A stretch of 64,000 nucleotides of DNA, from assembly GCA_009917545.1 (NCBI GenBank), contig QZDW01000015.1, positions 57,476 to 121,475 on the forward strand, given 5' to 3'. The DNA comes from a bacterium 1XD42-76 (GTDB taxonomy: Bacteria > Bacillota > Clostridia > Lachnospirales > Lachnospiraceae). Below are positions 26,404 through 35,521 of the stretch, piece by piece. The notes under the pieces were generated by a model. That model searched no databases, was not told where the DNA came from, and saw only the letters and a list, made by a program, of their open reading frames with translations. The position numbers and the translations under genes are program-made. Within the stretch, counting starts at the first letter, position 1. Every line of letters begins with the position of its first letter.

Positions 26404-27241
26404 ACGCCCTCTCTTTCCCCGGCAAAAGATATAACAGCAATTTTTCAAATCGTAAGAACGGCGGGATAAAGCCTGTTATGCTGTTAGTAACTGTCGGAAT
26501 TCTGGAAGCCAGGGCCTTGTGTATCCAATTCATGAGCGGTTCCGGATGCCTGCTGTGAAAGTTCAGCCCCGCTGAATAGCACAAAACGAGGTCGCGAAAC
26601 ACCAGACATGTGCTGTGAACGCTTGCCGCTGACAGGCGGCATACATTCAGGTACGCCAAATTTGTCTGATAAACGTTCACTCTTGAAGGCATGTCCACTA
26701 AAAATGTGATACCAGGATCAAAAGGTCAAAAAATCCGATGCAAGTTCACTTGCATGAGGCTTTCTGAACTTAGGATCCACAAAAACACCGAAAACAGCCC
26801 TTTTTTGCAGAAACATGAGCGGATTTGAGGTGGTTTCGGATTGCGGGAGCATGAAATGCGGAGCAATCCCTGGTATCATAGAGGCAAAATACCTTTTGAG
26901 CCCCGCATCATGATATCATTTAAAACGCCCTGGCTATGTAAATGTAGCTGGTTCTTTCGGCGATACGCCGACTTTGAAAAACAGATTGTCTAATAACAGA
27001 TGATAACAGAACATCCTGTGCCCGGATCCCGCGATGAATACAGCTCCTCAGGCGCATAAAGGCGGATTCGACGACAATGTTATAATGGTAGATATATTTC
27101 CAAATGTTTTCACGGCCTTTCCCGGCACGCACAGCAATCGCTTCGAATACCATTCTCAGGACGTCTATACAACAATCCGGGGTGGTATCCGGGGCCGGAA
27201 GTGTCTTTCTGGCCCCGTCACTTTATGGCATTTGCAATCGT
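26404..27241. other. Intergenic region with repeat fragments, no confident gene
   Basis: About 840 bases with no convincing gene. It holds a copy (about 26625-26690) of the GCCGCTGACAGGCGG/TTCAGG repeat of 20821-21012, a short hairpin GCAAGTTCACTTGC at about 26742, and a long imperfect inverted pair: GTGATACCAGGATCAAAAGG near 26707 against CTGGTATCATAGAGG near 26871 with an AAATACCTTTTGA block. A 77-codon minus frame (26920-27153) shows no family features. Confidence 0.5.
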
Positions 27242-27667
27242 TTATTCCTCATACTCCCGACTCTTTCTCCCTGAAAAGAATTCAGACAAGGCAAATCCGA
27301 TATAATGTACAAAAAGAAAGGCAGTACCAAAAGAAAGAATATACTGCCAGGCCCATGTCTGAAGGGCTCCGTGTTTCAGATAATATACGGCCATGAATGC
27401 GATCAGCCCGCTTCCAAGGCCTAAGAGCACCTTCCTCCTGCGCTTTTTCTTCGTCATGACAGCGGACGGGGAAATCCCCAGCATACACTGTCGCACAAGC
27501 ATATAGACCGGCGCCGCAATCAGAATCATAAATTCTGTCGCACAGGCAGAAATATCCAGTCCAAAAAAGAAAAATTTCACGAAAAGACTTCCTGCACAGA
27601 AAATCATCATGATACTGCAAAGCTCCGCATAAATTTTGCGGTATTCCCCTTTAATCCGTTCGTCCAT
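27242..27667 (-). CDS. Small membrane protein paired with an XRE regulator
   Basis: A 141-residue protein with four hydrophobic helices: SIMMIFCAGSLFVKFFFF, EFMILIAAPVYMLV, VLLGLGSGLIAFMAVYYL and YILSFGTAFLFVHYIGF. Lysine and arginine clusters between helices suggest the inside face. The ATG at 27667 is preceded by GGAGGAGACAG and lies inside the end of the XRE gene, so the two are coupled. Such XRE/membrane pairs are widespread in Lachnospiraceae (similar to proteins catalogued as DUF6773), with no settled function. Its partner probably represses the operon. Confidence 0.72.
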   Translation of the reverse strand: MDERIKGEYRKIYAELCSIMMIFCAGSLFVKFFFFGLDISACATEFMILIAAPVYMLVRQCMLGISPSAVMTKKKRRRKVLLGLGSGLIAFMAVYYLKHGALQTWAWQYILSFGTAFLFVHYIGFALSEFFSGRKSREYEE

Positions 27668-27866
27668 CTGTCTCCTCCTCCCAGAAAAGTTCATCTAATG
27701 TCTTGTCAAGAGCCCGGCAGATCCTCAGACACAGCTTTAAAGTCGGGTTATAATCTCCTGCTTCGATCATACCGATCGTCTGCCTTGTCACATCCACCTG
27801 TACGGCCAGGTCTCCCTGCGACATATCCTTGGCTGCTCTCGCCGCCTTCATTCGTAAATTCTTCAT
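27651..27866 (-). CDS. XRE-family transcriptional regulator, short form
   Basis: A 71-residue protein that is little more than a helix-turn-helix: MSQGDLAVQVDVTRQTIGMI (about 15-34) followed by AGDYNPTLKLCLRICRAL. This matches the small YozG/cI-like regulators where the whole protein is the DNA-binding domain. The ATG at 27866 has AAGGAGAGGG right ahead; an upstream extension to 27917 is unlikely. It overlaps the membrane-protein gene by 17 bases, and a strong promoter lies at 27955-27983. Confidence 0.85.
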   Translation of the reverse strand: MKNLRMKAARAAKDMSQGDLAVQVDVTRQTIGMIEAGDYNPTLKLCLRICRALDKTLDELFWEEETDGRTD

Positions 27867-27954
27867 CCCTCTCCTTTCATTCCCCAAAGCGTCCACCCAA
27901 ACGGCAACAGCCCCCACCGTGCCAGTCCGCAGAGTCTGTTTCGTTTCTGATTAG

Positions 27955-27983
27955 ATCATACAATACAAAGCGCTTTTTGTCAA
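27955..27983 (-). promoter_or_regulatory. Sigma-A promoter of the XRE/membrane operon, with TACAAT repeats
   Basis: On the minus strand TTGACA (27978-27983) and TATGAT (27955-27960) are exactly 17 bases apart. TACAATA-type words occur on both sides (about 27955-27967 and 28000-28010, in opposite orientations), a plausible operator for the XRE protein. The rest of 27867-28160 shows no gene. Confidence 0.7.
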
Positions 27984-28160
27984 TTATATTTTGCATTTTA
28001 TATTGTAAATTTTACTATTTGGATTCTCCTCTCCCAACATTCCATACCCGATTCTGTACTGGACAGACTTCTTATTCTGTCTGCCCTGCATAAATGGACA
28101 GGAAAACCGGCGGCAATAGCAGGATATTACTTTTGTTCTGCCCGATTTCATAATCACATC

Positions 28161-28189
28161 TTGTTATTTTACCATTTTTAGGTTAAAAT
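28161..28189 (+). promoter_or_regulatory. Promoter of the ECF S-component gene
   Basis: TTGTTA (28161-28166) and TAAAAT (28184-28189) are separated by 17 bases, 34 bases ahead of the ATG. The leader is too short and lacks the conserved loops for an FMN riboswitch. Confidence 0.55.
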
Positions 28190-28223
28190 ACAAAATATGT
28201 CCGCTTAGGGAGGAAGAATCACA

Positions 28224-28868
28224 ATGAATGATAAAACAAAAAAAATAACGACCACAGCCATGCTCTGCGCAATCGCTTATGCGGCCGTTGCCGTAGGAAG
28301 AATTCCTGTCGTACTGTTTTTAAAGTATGATCCAAAAGACGTTGTAATCACACTTGGCGGTTTGATCTGGGGGCCTCTGACCTCCTGCCTTGTTTCTGTC
28401 ATTGTTTCCCTGATTGAAATGGTAACGATCAGCGATACCGGGATATTGGGCTGTATCATGAATGTCATCTCCAGCTGCGCCTTCGCATGTACGGCGGCTT
28501 TCATTTATAAGAAAAACCACACCTTATCCGGCGCTGTCTTTGGGCTTCTTGTCGGAAGCCTCGTTATGACAGGCGCCATGATGGCGTGGAATTATCTTAT
28601 TGTTCCTATTTATATGGGCTATCCGCGGGAGGCAGTCGTCAAACTCCTTTTGCCTGCGTTTTTGCCGTTCAATCTGCTAAAAGCCGGATTGAATGCCGGA
28701 TTTACATTCCTGCTCTACAAGCCTGTTATCACCGCCCTGCGCAGATCCGGCCTGATCGAGACTTCCGCGCAGGCAGGCCGCAGAAAATCAATCGGCATCC
28801 CGCTCGTTTCCATTTTGATTATCATAACCTGCGTTTTATACATATTGTCCATGAGAGGCCTGATCTAA
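28224..28868 (+). CDS. ECF transporter S component, RibU-like
   Basis: A 214-residue substrate-binding membrane subunit of an energy-coupling-factor vitamin importer, with six hydrophobic helices. The N-terminal TTTAMLCAIAYAAVAVGRIP stretch fits the helix-1 AxxxA motif used to contact EcfT. WNYLIVPIYMGYPRE resembles the riboflavin-pocket segment of RibU. SD GGAGG lies ahead of the ATG. The EcfA/EcfT module is shared and not in the window. Riboflavin is the best substrate guess, but related S components take other vitamins. Confidence 0.78.
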   Translation: MNDKTKKITTTAMLCAIAYAAVAVGRIPVVLFLKYDPKDVVITLGGLIWGPLTSCLVSVIVSLIEMVTISDTGILGCIMNVISSCAFACTAAFIYKKNHTLSGAVFGLLVGSLVMTGAMMAWNYLIVPIYMGYPREAVVKLLLPAFLPFNLLKAGLNAGFTFLLYKPVITALRRSGLIETSAQAGRRKSIGIPLVSILIIITCVLYILSMRGLI

Positions 28869-28894
28869 GGGCAGTGTAAAGTCCGACGTTATTT

Positions 28895-29584
28895 CTATAC
28901 TTTAAACCGGTAGCCCACTCCCCATATCGTCTCAATATACTGCGGCTTAGCTGTATTCAGTTCGATTTTCTCGCGGATTTTCTTGATATGAACCGTTACG
29001 GTTGCGATATCGCCAATGGATTCCATGTCCCATATTTTGGAAAACAGCTCTTCCTTGGTGAACACATGGTTGGGATTTTGCGCAAGAAAGGTCAGGAGAT
29101 CAAATTCCTTGGTCGTGAAATTTTTCTCCTCGCCATTGATATATACGCGCCGGGCTGTCCTGTCGATTTTCAGTCCGCGGATTTCAATGATGTCATTTGC
29201 CGGCATCCCGCTCCCGATCAGACGTTCATAGCGGGACAGGTGGGCCTTTACGCGTGCCACCATTTCACTCGGGCTGAACGGTTTTGTAATATAATCGTCT
29301 GCCCCAAGCCCCAGCCCCCGTATCTTGTCGATATCATCCTTTTTGGCGGATACCATGATAATCGGCGTATTCTTACTCTCCCGAATACGCCTGCAGATCT
29401 CAAATCCGTCTACTCCCGGCAGCATCAGGTCTAAAATAAAGAGGTCAAAATCGTCCGCCAGCGCCCGCTTAAGCCCGGCCTCCCCGTCATTTTCAATCTC
29501 CACTTCAAATCCTGAAAGTTCCAGATAGTCCTTCTCAAGCTCCGCGATGCTTTCTTCGTCTTCCACAATCAAAATTCTGCTCAT
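28895..29584 (-). CDS. OmpR/PhoB-family response regulator
   Basis: A 229-residue two-component regulator. The receiver has acidic pocket residues E8, D9, E10, phospho-acceptor D52 in LFILDLMLPG, and the switch Lys in YITKPFSP. The C-terminal winged helix ends with VHIKKIREKIE and TIWGVGYRFKV, which is standard for the OmpR class. It is upstream of its histidine kinase partner with a 46-base gap... the kinase is read after it in reverse order, that is, kinase 31109-29631 is promoter-proximal and regulator distal. Regulon unknown. It converges with the ECF gene. Confidence 0.92.
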   Translation of the reverse strand: MSRILIVEDEESIAELEKDYLELSGFEVEIENDGEAGLKRALADDFDLFILDLMLPGVDGFEICRRIRESKNTPIIMVSAKKDDIDKIRGLGLGADDYITKPFSPSEMVARVKAHLSRYERLIGSGMPANDIIEIRGLKIDRTARRVYINGEEKNFTTKEFDLLTFLAQNPNHVFTKEELFSKIWDMESIGDIATVTVHIKKIREKIELNTAKPQYIETIWGVGYRFKV

Positions 29585-29630
29585 ACGCCACTCCCTTTCC
29601 TGATTGTAAACAGCCGCTTGGGCCGGTTCC

Positions 29631-31109
29631 CTATGTGTTTATTTTTCTAAGTATGAAATGGATCTCTGTACCGATCGTTTCCTTACTCGTAGCCCAGATC
29701 TTCCCGCCGTGATCTTCTACGATCTTCCGCACGATGGACAGGCCGATTCCACTGCCGCCCTTGGACGAATTTCTTGAGGAATCGGTCCGGTAGAAACGGT
29801 CAAAAATATAGGGAAGCTCTTTGGCGCCGATCCCTTTTCCGTTATCCTCGATCTCGATCTGTACGAAATCTCCTACATCGAGGATGCGGATGTTGATAAT
29901 TCCATGCTTTTTGTCCATATATTTTAAAGAATTACCGATAATATTATTGATAACCCGCTTCATCTGTTCTGCGTCGGCAATCACGAGCACATCTTCATCC
30001 ACATAGTTAAAATATCCCAGCTCCACGCCGCGTGCTTCCAGCTCGAGTCCCACTTCGTCAATACAGTCTTTGAAATAGTTCGCCACATTGATTTTTGAAA
30101 AATCATAGGGGATCTTATTCGTATCAATCTTGGAATAAAATGTCAGTTCATCAATCAGGCGGTCCATATCGTTTGCTTTATTATAAATAGTACGGATATA
30201 TTTATTCAGTTTTTCCGGAGAGGACGCCACTCCGTCCATAATTCCTTCCACATAGCCCTTGATCGCCGTGATCGGCGTCTTTAAATCATGGGAAATGTTA
30301 CTGATTAGCTCTTTATTTTCCTTATCATACTGAATCTTTTCCTCCGTCGATTCTTTCAGACGGATCCGCATTTCTTCAAAGTTCTGGCACAACTGGCCGA
30401 TCTCATCATCGTCCTCTGACTCGATCGTAAAGTCAAGATTCCCGTCGCGTATCTGCATGGCTGCTTCCTGAAGGCGGCCAATCGGGCTCAGGATCGACTT
30501 GTAGACCCAGACTGTCAGAATCGCACCTGTAATAAACAGGATCAGGGCGCTCGTCACAAACATCTCAAATACCATATTGCGGACTTCAGGAAGCATGTCC
30601 ACTACATTGGTAATCAGGCAGATTTTTCCTGTATCGCCGTCGGCAAATGTAAATTCTCTCTGCTTGATTAGGTGTTCCGTTTTGTGATCCAGATAATTTC
30701 CCCAGCCTTCCGGCGTGTGGGAACCGACATAACCGGATATTTCGCCGCCGAAATCCAAGAGGCCGCCCGGCGGCTCTGCAAAAATCAGTTCATTATTCTT
30801 TAAAATGAGCAGAAAAGAGTATTTTTCTGCCAGACGCTGGTTCAAATCTGCCAGATATTCTAAATCCAGAAAGATCTCAGGATTTTTCTGCAGCTCCCTG
30901 TCGATTTCTCTCTGGATGGATTCTGTCAGATGACTGAATACCCGGATGGAGGCGCCGGAAGTAAGGTTTACTTCCTCAGCCAGGCCGTAGGTTTCACTGA
31001 ATGTTTTTTCCTGATAGCGGTTCAGGCCGATGATGGCGATGTATATCAGAGTGATCGGTACAACCGTGATGGTTAGAAATGTGATTAGGAGTTTGGTACG
31101 TATTTTCAT
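29631..31109 (-). CDS. Membrane sensor histidine kinase
   Basis: About 492 residues. TM1 is TKLLITFLTITVVPITLIYI, followed by a ~150-residue extracytoplasmic sensor, TM2 near 180-205 and a HAMP domain. The DHp helix contains SHDLKTPITAIKGY with the phospho-His. The catalytic domain has N-box NNIIGNSLKYM, G1 DNGKGIG and G2 GGSGIGLSIV. The ATG at 31109 is used because homology begins at MKIRTKLL; a GTG at 31124 is equally open and the AGGAGG lies awkwardly for both. Partner of the response regulator 28895-29584. Signal unknown. Confidence 0.9.
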   Translation of the reverse strand: MKIRTKLLITFLTITVVPITLIYIAIIGLNRYQEKTFSETYGLAEEVNLTSGASIRVFSHLTESIQREIDRELQKNPEIFLDLEYLADLNQRLAEKYSFLLILKNNELIFAEPPGGLLDFGGEISGYVGSHTPEGWGNYLDHKTEHLIKQREFTFADGDTGKICLITNVVDMLPEVRNMVFEMFVTSALILFITGAILTVWVYKSILSPIGRLQEAAMQIRDGNLDFTIESEDDDEIGQLCQNFEEMRIRLKESTEEKIQYDKENKELISNISHDLKTPITAIKGYVEGIMDGVASSPEKLNKYIRTIYNKANDMDRLIDELTFYSKIDTNKIPYDFSKINVANYFKDCIDEVGLELEARGVELGYFNYVDEDVLVIADAEQMKRVINNIIGNSLKYMDKKHGIINIRILDVGDFVQIEIEDNGKGIGAKELPYIFDRFYRTDSSRNSSKGGSGIGLSIVRKIVEDHGGKIWATSKETIGTEIHFILRKINT

Positions 31110-31157
31110 GGTTGAGAGATGCACTCCTCCTTTCTGTGGGGGGAATTGGGGAATTGG

Positions 31158-31378
31158 GGGATTGAGAGGGGGCCGCAGTGCATGTTTGATTCCACTTCGC
31201 TCCTTTTTACCACGGGCTTTTGTGATGCATGCCAGGTGAGTGACTGGGGGACCAGCAGCCGCAGTGCACGCTCGATTCCGCTTCGCTCCCTCTCGCTCAC
31301 GGGCTTCGCCCTATGAAAAAAGTCAGGCGGAAATTTTCTTCCATGCAAGCATGACGAAAATTTCCGTCTGGCTTTTTT
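31158..31378. repeat. Imperfect direct repeat and hairpin upstream of the histidine kinase
   Basis: Two copies of CCGCAGTGCA-G-T-GATTCC-CTTCGCTCC (about 31172 and 31258) lie 86 bases apart, each followed by ACGGGCTT. A long hairpin follows: AAAAAAGTCAGGCGGAAATTTTC (31316-31338 approx.) against its near-complement ending at 31378. It can terminate transcription from metK leftwards. No gene in 31110-31571. Confidence 0.6.
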
Positions 31379-31474
31379 CGCACTGCTCATTGCTTTCGTG
31401 AACATTATACCATATTTCTCTGGCTTCGTTTCTAAAACTATTCTAAAATCTTTGGAGGAATATCTGGTTGGGGG

Positions 31475-31531
31475 TAAAAAGGGAGCTTCCGCCTGGCAGG
31501 GGATTTTCCTCTGACTGGCGGCAGCTCCCGG
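31475..31531 (-). terminator. Terminator of metK
   Basis: On the minus strand GGGAGCTGCCGCC and GGCGGAAGCTCCC pair around an AT-rich loop and are followed by TTTTT at 31480-31476, about 40 bases after the metK stop. Confidence 0.8.
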
Positions 31532-31571
31532 GTGGAGATATTATTTCTGTATCATATCAAGGTACAGTAGT

Positions 31572-32759
31572 CTACAGATATTTTTTCAGTGTTTCTGCTT
31601 TGTCAAGCTTCTCCCACGGCAGGTCGAGATCGGTTCTGCCAAAATGACCGTAGGCCGCAGTCTGCTTGTAGATCGGTCTGCGCAGATCCAGCATACGGAT
31701 GATTCCTGCCGGACGAAGATCGAAGTTTTCGCGAATGATTTCTATCAGCTTTTCATCCGCCAGTTTACCAGTACCAAAGGTATCTACCATAACAGAGGTC
31801 GGATAGGCGACGCCGATGGCATATGAAAGCTGGATTTCACACTTATCCGCCAACCCGGCGGCTACGATATTCTTGGCTACATAACGGGCGGCATAAGAGG
31901 CCGAACGGTCTACCTTCGTACAGTCTTTTCCGGAAAATGCCCCGCCGCCGTGGCGTGCATAGCCGCCGTAGGTATCAACAATAATCTTTCTCCCTGTCAG
32001 GCCGCTGTCTCCATGTGGTCCGCCAATCACAAAGCGGCCGGTCGGATTCACGAAAAATTTAGTAGCACTGTCAACCATCTCCTGAGGCAGGACTTCATCG
32101 AACACATATTTCTTAATATCTGTGTGAATCTGCTCCTGTGTCACGGCCTCGTCATGCTGTGTGGACAAAACCACTGCGTCCAGACGGCAAGGTCTGCCTT
32201 TTTCATCATATTCCACAGTCACCTGTGTTTTTCCGTCAGGTCTGAGATACGGAAGGGTTCCGTTTTTACGGATTTCTGTAAGCCGTCTGGCCAGCTTGTG
32301 CGCCAGCGCAATCGGATATGGCATGTATTCTTCTGTCTCGTTGCTTGCATAGCCGAACATCATTCCCTGATCTCCGGCTCCGATCGCGTCCAGTTCATCT
32401 TCCGTCATCGTCTTTTCCTTCGCCTCAAGCGCCTTATCCACACCAAGGGCAATGTCGGCAGACTGTTCGTCGATCGCCGTGATTACGCCGCAGGTATCGC
32501 AGTCAAACCCAAATTTTGCACGGTCGTAGCCGATCTCGCGGATTGTATTTCTGACGATTTTCTGAATATCAACATACGCTTTTGTGGTAATTTCCCCCAT
32601 CACCATCACCAGGCCTGTCGTAGTACATGTCTCACAGGCTACACGGCTCATCGGGTCCTGAGCCATCAGCGCGTCCAGAATCGCGTCTGAAATCGCGTCG
32701 CACATTTTATCCGGATGTCCCTCTGTCACGGACTCGGATGTAAATAAACGTTTCTCCAT
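31572..32759 (-). CDS. metK: S-adenosylmethionine synthetase
   Basis: Cytosolic enzyme making S-adenosylmethionine from methionine and ATP. Signatures are [18 protein letters not shown] near the start, the [12 protein letters not shown] hexapeptide-type motif, and [16 protein letters not shown] with the phosphate loop. The ATG at 32759 follows AGAGGAGACAAAA; the 32798 start is rejected. About 395 residues is the normal length. It is preceded by a complete SAM-I riboswitch, so synthesis is switched off when SAM is abundant. Confidence 0.97.
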   Translation of the reverse strand: MEKRLFTSESVTEGHPDKMCDAISDAILDALMAQDPMSRVACETCTTTGLVMVMGEITTKAYVDIQKIVRNTIREIGYDRAKFGFDCDTCGVITAIDEQSADIALGVDKALEAKEKTMTEDELDAIGAGDQGMMFGYASNETEEYMPYPIALAHKLARRLTEIRKNGTLPYLRPDGKTQVTVEYDEKGRPCRLDAVVLSTQHDEAVTQEQIHTDIKKYVFDEVLPQEMVDSATKFFVNPTGRFVIGGPHGDSGLTGRKIIVDTYGGYARHGGGAFSGKDCTKVDRSASYAARYVAKNIVAAGLADKCEIQLSYAIGVAYPTSVMVDTFGTGKLADEKLIEIIRENFDLRPAGIIRMLDLRRPIYKQTAAYGHFGRTDLDLPWEKLDKAETLKKYL

Positions 32760-32880
32760 TTTTGTCTCCTCTCTGATTGTATACACGGGAAGAACCAAAC
32801 ACTCTGTTCACAGACGATTTCCTGCATTTTGGGGCATCCGAAACTCCTGTCATAAATCACTCCCGCACATACCGGAACAT

Positions 32881-33056
32881 AAAAAAGCCCGCTTACGTAC
32901 TCTAAGCGGACTTGACATAATCATAGCTATCAAATCCTCTTATTGCTCGATTTCTCGCTCAGGTTGGCACCTTCCTTTCCTCCCGCCTGCGCGGTATCAA
33001 GGGGTTGCCGTGACTTCACAGGTCCTATGTACCTCCATCACTCTGAATAAGGGATA
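32881..33056 (-). ncRNA. SAM-I (S-box) riboswitch with terminator
   Basis: On the minus strand the aptamer runs from about 33056 to 32936. P1 pairs CTTATT (near 33046) with AATAAG (near 32938); then AGAGTGATGGAGG, the CTGTGAAGTCACGGCAACC core and AAGGTGCCAACCTGAGCG match the S-box consensus. It is followed by the terminator stem GTCCGCTTAGAG...TAAGCGGGCTTTTTT (32913-32881). High SAM should stabilise the aptamer and terminate the metK transcript. Confidence 0.92.
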
Positions 33057-33089
33057 TTGCGAACTTTTTATTTAGTTGTTACGGATATA

Positions 33090-33118
33090 ATCATATACGA
33101 TCCCGCCCGGAATGTCAA
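33090..33118 (-). promoter_or_regulatory. Sigma-A promoter of metK
   Basis: TTGACA (33113-33118) and TATGAT (33090-33095) on the minus strand, spacer exactly 17 bases, about 35 bases before the riboswitch aptamer. Confidence 0.8.
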
Positions 33119-33132
33119 CTGATTTTTCAAAT

Positions 33133-34479
33133 TTAACCCGTGTTTCCCTTCCAATGTTTCCATAAAAACACAGATGAAATAAACATTGTCACCAGCTCTG
33201 ACAGCGGCACGGCCAGCCATACTCCGGTTTCCTTCCACAGTAATGGCAGCGTAAACAGGAAAAAGAGAATCCATACAAAACTCCGCAAAACTGAGATCAG
33301 AGCAGATACCCGTCCATTTGACAGTGCCGTAAAAAACGCAGATGCAAAGATATTGATGCCGCAAAACAGGAAACTGAACGGGAAGATCAGGAATCCTTTT
33401 CGCGCAATATCATAAACCTGCGTTCCTGGCATCGAAAAAATACCGGCAAGCGGCGTTCCAAATGCCATAGACAGTACAAAAATAATAACAGACACTACAG
33501 CGATAAAGGAGATACAGATTTTAAATACTTTTTTTAAACCCTTGTAGTTTCTCTGCCCGTACTGGTAGCTGACAATTGGGGCCACTCCCATTGAAAATCC
33601 GATATACAAAGTATTTAACAGGAAACCTGTGTATATCATAATCGTAATGGCAGCAACTCCGTTTTCGCTCAGCAGTCTCATCATAACCAAATTAAAGCAA
33701 AAGGTCGTCACTGCTGTCGCCATCTGGCTTACCAGTTCGGAAAAGCCGTTCGAGCAGCTCTTAACCAGCACGGAAAACTCTGGTTTCGGTATACAAAATT
33801 TCAGGCTCCCATTATTTCCGGCGAAAAAGAAGAACCCTGCCAGACCCGGTATCAGATACCCGATCCCTGTCCCCAGTGCAGCCCCCCGGATCCCCAGTTG
33901 TAAGGGAACCATAAAAAGATAATCCAGCAAAAGATTGGCTGCTCCCGCACCAACGGATAAAACCATTCCAAAGCCGGGACGCCCTGCCGTAACAAGGAAA
34001 TTCTGGAAAAGAACCTGGAGGATACTGGCCGGGGTAAAGAACAGTATCATCATAAGATATTCCCTGCAATATGGGAACAACCGGCGGCTCGCGCCAAGTC
34101 CCCGGATCAGAGGCTCAATAAAAAGCACTCCCACTAAAGAAATCAGCAGGCCCAGCCCAACTCCCGCACAGATAATCCAGGTGAAATCCTGCGAAGCGCG
34201 TATTTCTCTCCCTTCGCCCATCTCCCGCGCAATGATCGCGCTTCCACCCGTCGCAAGCATTGTGCCAAGTCCCACCGTCAGATTAATCACCGGACAGACG
34301 ATATTCATCGCTGACAGCGCATCTGTATTTACAAACCGCGACACAAAAACCGTATCCACGATTGTATAAAGTCCCATAAAGACCATCATGACTATGGTTG
34401 GAAATGCAAACTGCAGGAGTAACCGGAAATCAAATTCCTGTGCCAGCGGATTTTCTGTGATTCGTTTCTGATTCATCAT
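33133..34479 (-). CDS. MATE-family multidrug exporter
   Basis: A 448-residue membrane protein with twelve predicted helices in two MatE halves. FAFPTIVMMVFMGLYTIVDT near 28-47 is typical of the first helix, with VNTDALSAMNIVCPV and ATGGSAIIAREMGEG following. Members exchange sodium or protons for cationic drugs. It starts immediately after the AraC-GNAT gene (stop and start adjoin), so the two are probably co-transcribed, consistent with local regulation by that protein. Substrate unknown. Confidence 0.9.
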   Translation of the reverse strand: MMNQKRITENPLAQEFDFRLLLQFAFPTIVMMVFMGLYTIVDTVFVSRFVNTDALSAMNIVCPVINLTVGLGTMLATGGSAIIAREMGEGREIRASQDFTWIICAGVGLGLLISLVGVLFIEPLIRGLGASRRLFPYCREYLMMILFFTPASILQVLFQNFLVTAGRPGFGMVLSVGAGAANLLLDYLFMVPLQLGIRGAALGTGIGYLIPGLAGFFFFAGNNGSLKFCIPKPEFSVLVKSCSNGFSELVSQMATAVTTFCFNLVMMRLLSENGVAAITIMIYTGFLLNTLYIGFSMGVAPIVSYQYGQRNYKGLKKVFKICISFIAVVSVIIFVLSMAFGTPLAGIFSMPGTQVYDIARKGFLIFPFSFLFCGINIFASAFFTALSNGRVSALISVLRSFVWILFFLFTLPLLWKETGVWLAVPLSELVTMFISSVFLWKHWKGNTG

Positions 34480-35337
34480 CTAGCCGGCTGCCTCCAAACG
34501 CTCTTTTTGCAGAACCAGGCGCTGGGTGGGATAGCCGAATTCCATAAGCAGCTCTGCCCCGGCAAAGCCAAGATTCTTAAATGCATCGCGATATCCGTTA
34601 TCCGCCTTATCCCCTTCACGGAAGGTTGTCACACTCACTGCTGTATCCTCATGTTCCAGCTCCTCCACCATGCGCCAAATCAGTGCTTTGCCAATCCCCC
34701 GTCTCCTGTATTGGGGATGCACTCCCATAAAGTCAATTCTGCCCGTTTCTTTGTGAAATGCCAGGACACCGGCTGCAGCGCCATGAGCTTTTAAGATCAG
34801 TGCCTGCCTGCGCCTGATGGAATCCTCCAGCCATATCGTGTAGTCTTTCTCATTCAAATAAGGGAAGCCGTCAATCACAAGCTGTACCAGCTCCATCCAT
34901 TGTGAAATATCTTCGTTGGCCGCCAATGTAATCCGCTCCTTCCAGCAGAATGGTTCCCTGTCTTTTACCGAGACATGCTGCAGGCGGTATCTCAGCTGTA
35001 ACGGGTAAAATTCTTTCTCCTTCCGGTACTGATGCGGTGTTTTTTTATACATTTCTTTGAATATAGCCGTAAATGCCTGCCGGCTTTCGTATCCTGCGGT
35101 CAGAGCAATTTCTATAATCGGCTTATCTGAAAACACCAATAGCTTTGCCGCCTCTGTCAGCTGCCTGCGCTGCGCATAGCTGTGTATCGTCAGGCCAGTT
35201 TCCTTTACAAACGTGCGGTGCAAATGATATTTTGAATAGTGGACTGCCCCGGCAACCGTATCCAAGTTGAGCGGTTCGGATAAATGGTCTTCGATATAAC
35301 CGATCGCTGCAATTACATTTTCAATTCTGTCCTTCAC
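34480..35337 (-). CDS. AraC-type regulator fused to a GNAT acetyltransferase
   Basis: About 285 residues with two modules. Residues 1-105 form an AraC/XylS DNA-binding domain: LNLDTVAGAVHYSKYHLHRT is the first helix-turn-helix and IIEIALTAGYESRQAFTAIF the second. Residues ~120-285 form a GNAT fold with the acetyl-CoA loop VHPQYRRRGIGKALI. The GTG at 35335-35337 is the start because AAAGGAGG lies nine bases upstream. It abuts a MATE exporter, suggesting effector-controlled export. Whether the GNAT half acetylates or only senses is unknown. Confidence 0.85.
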   Translation of the reverse strand: MKDRIENVIAAIGYIEDHLSEPLNLDTVAGAVHYSKYHLHRTFVKETGLTIHSYAQRRQLTEAAKLLVFSDKPIIEIALTAGYESRQAFTAIFKEMYKKTPHQYRKEKEFYPLQLRYRLQHVSVKDREPFCWKERITLAANEDISQWMELVQLVIDGFPYLNEKDYTIWLEDSIRRRQALILKAHGAAAGVLAFHKETGRIDFMGVHPQYRRRGIGKALIWRMVEELEHEDTAVSVTTFREGDKADNGYRDAFKNLGFAGAELLMEFGYPTQRLVLQKERLEAAG

Positions 35338-35521
35338 TGCAGAACGCCTCCTTTCGATCTGCATTATATCAAAAACACAATGGTTCCGTTTCATAAATCT
35401 TGCTGTTTTTCAGGCTTTGGTTTTGTATGGTTTGGTTTTTCAGGATTCCTGTCTCTGGCTGTTTGCTGTTTTCCGGGACTTGGTCTGCCTTACCAGGACC
35501 CGGAAGTCCTGTAGTTTTCTT

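Noticed and set aside
26920..27153. 77-codon minus-strand frame
   Set aside because: No ribosome site, no family features, surrounded by repeat DNA.
28040..28223. FMN riboswitch upstream of the ECF S component
   Set aside because: Only a chance CCGGCGG match; the conserved loops and length are absent.
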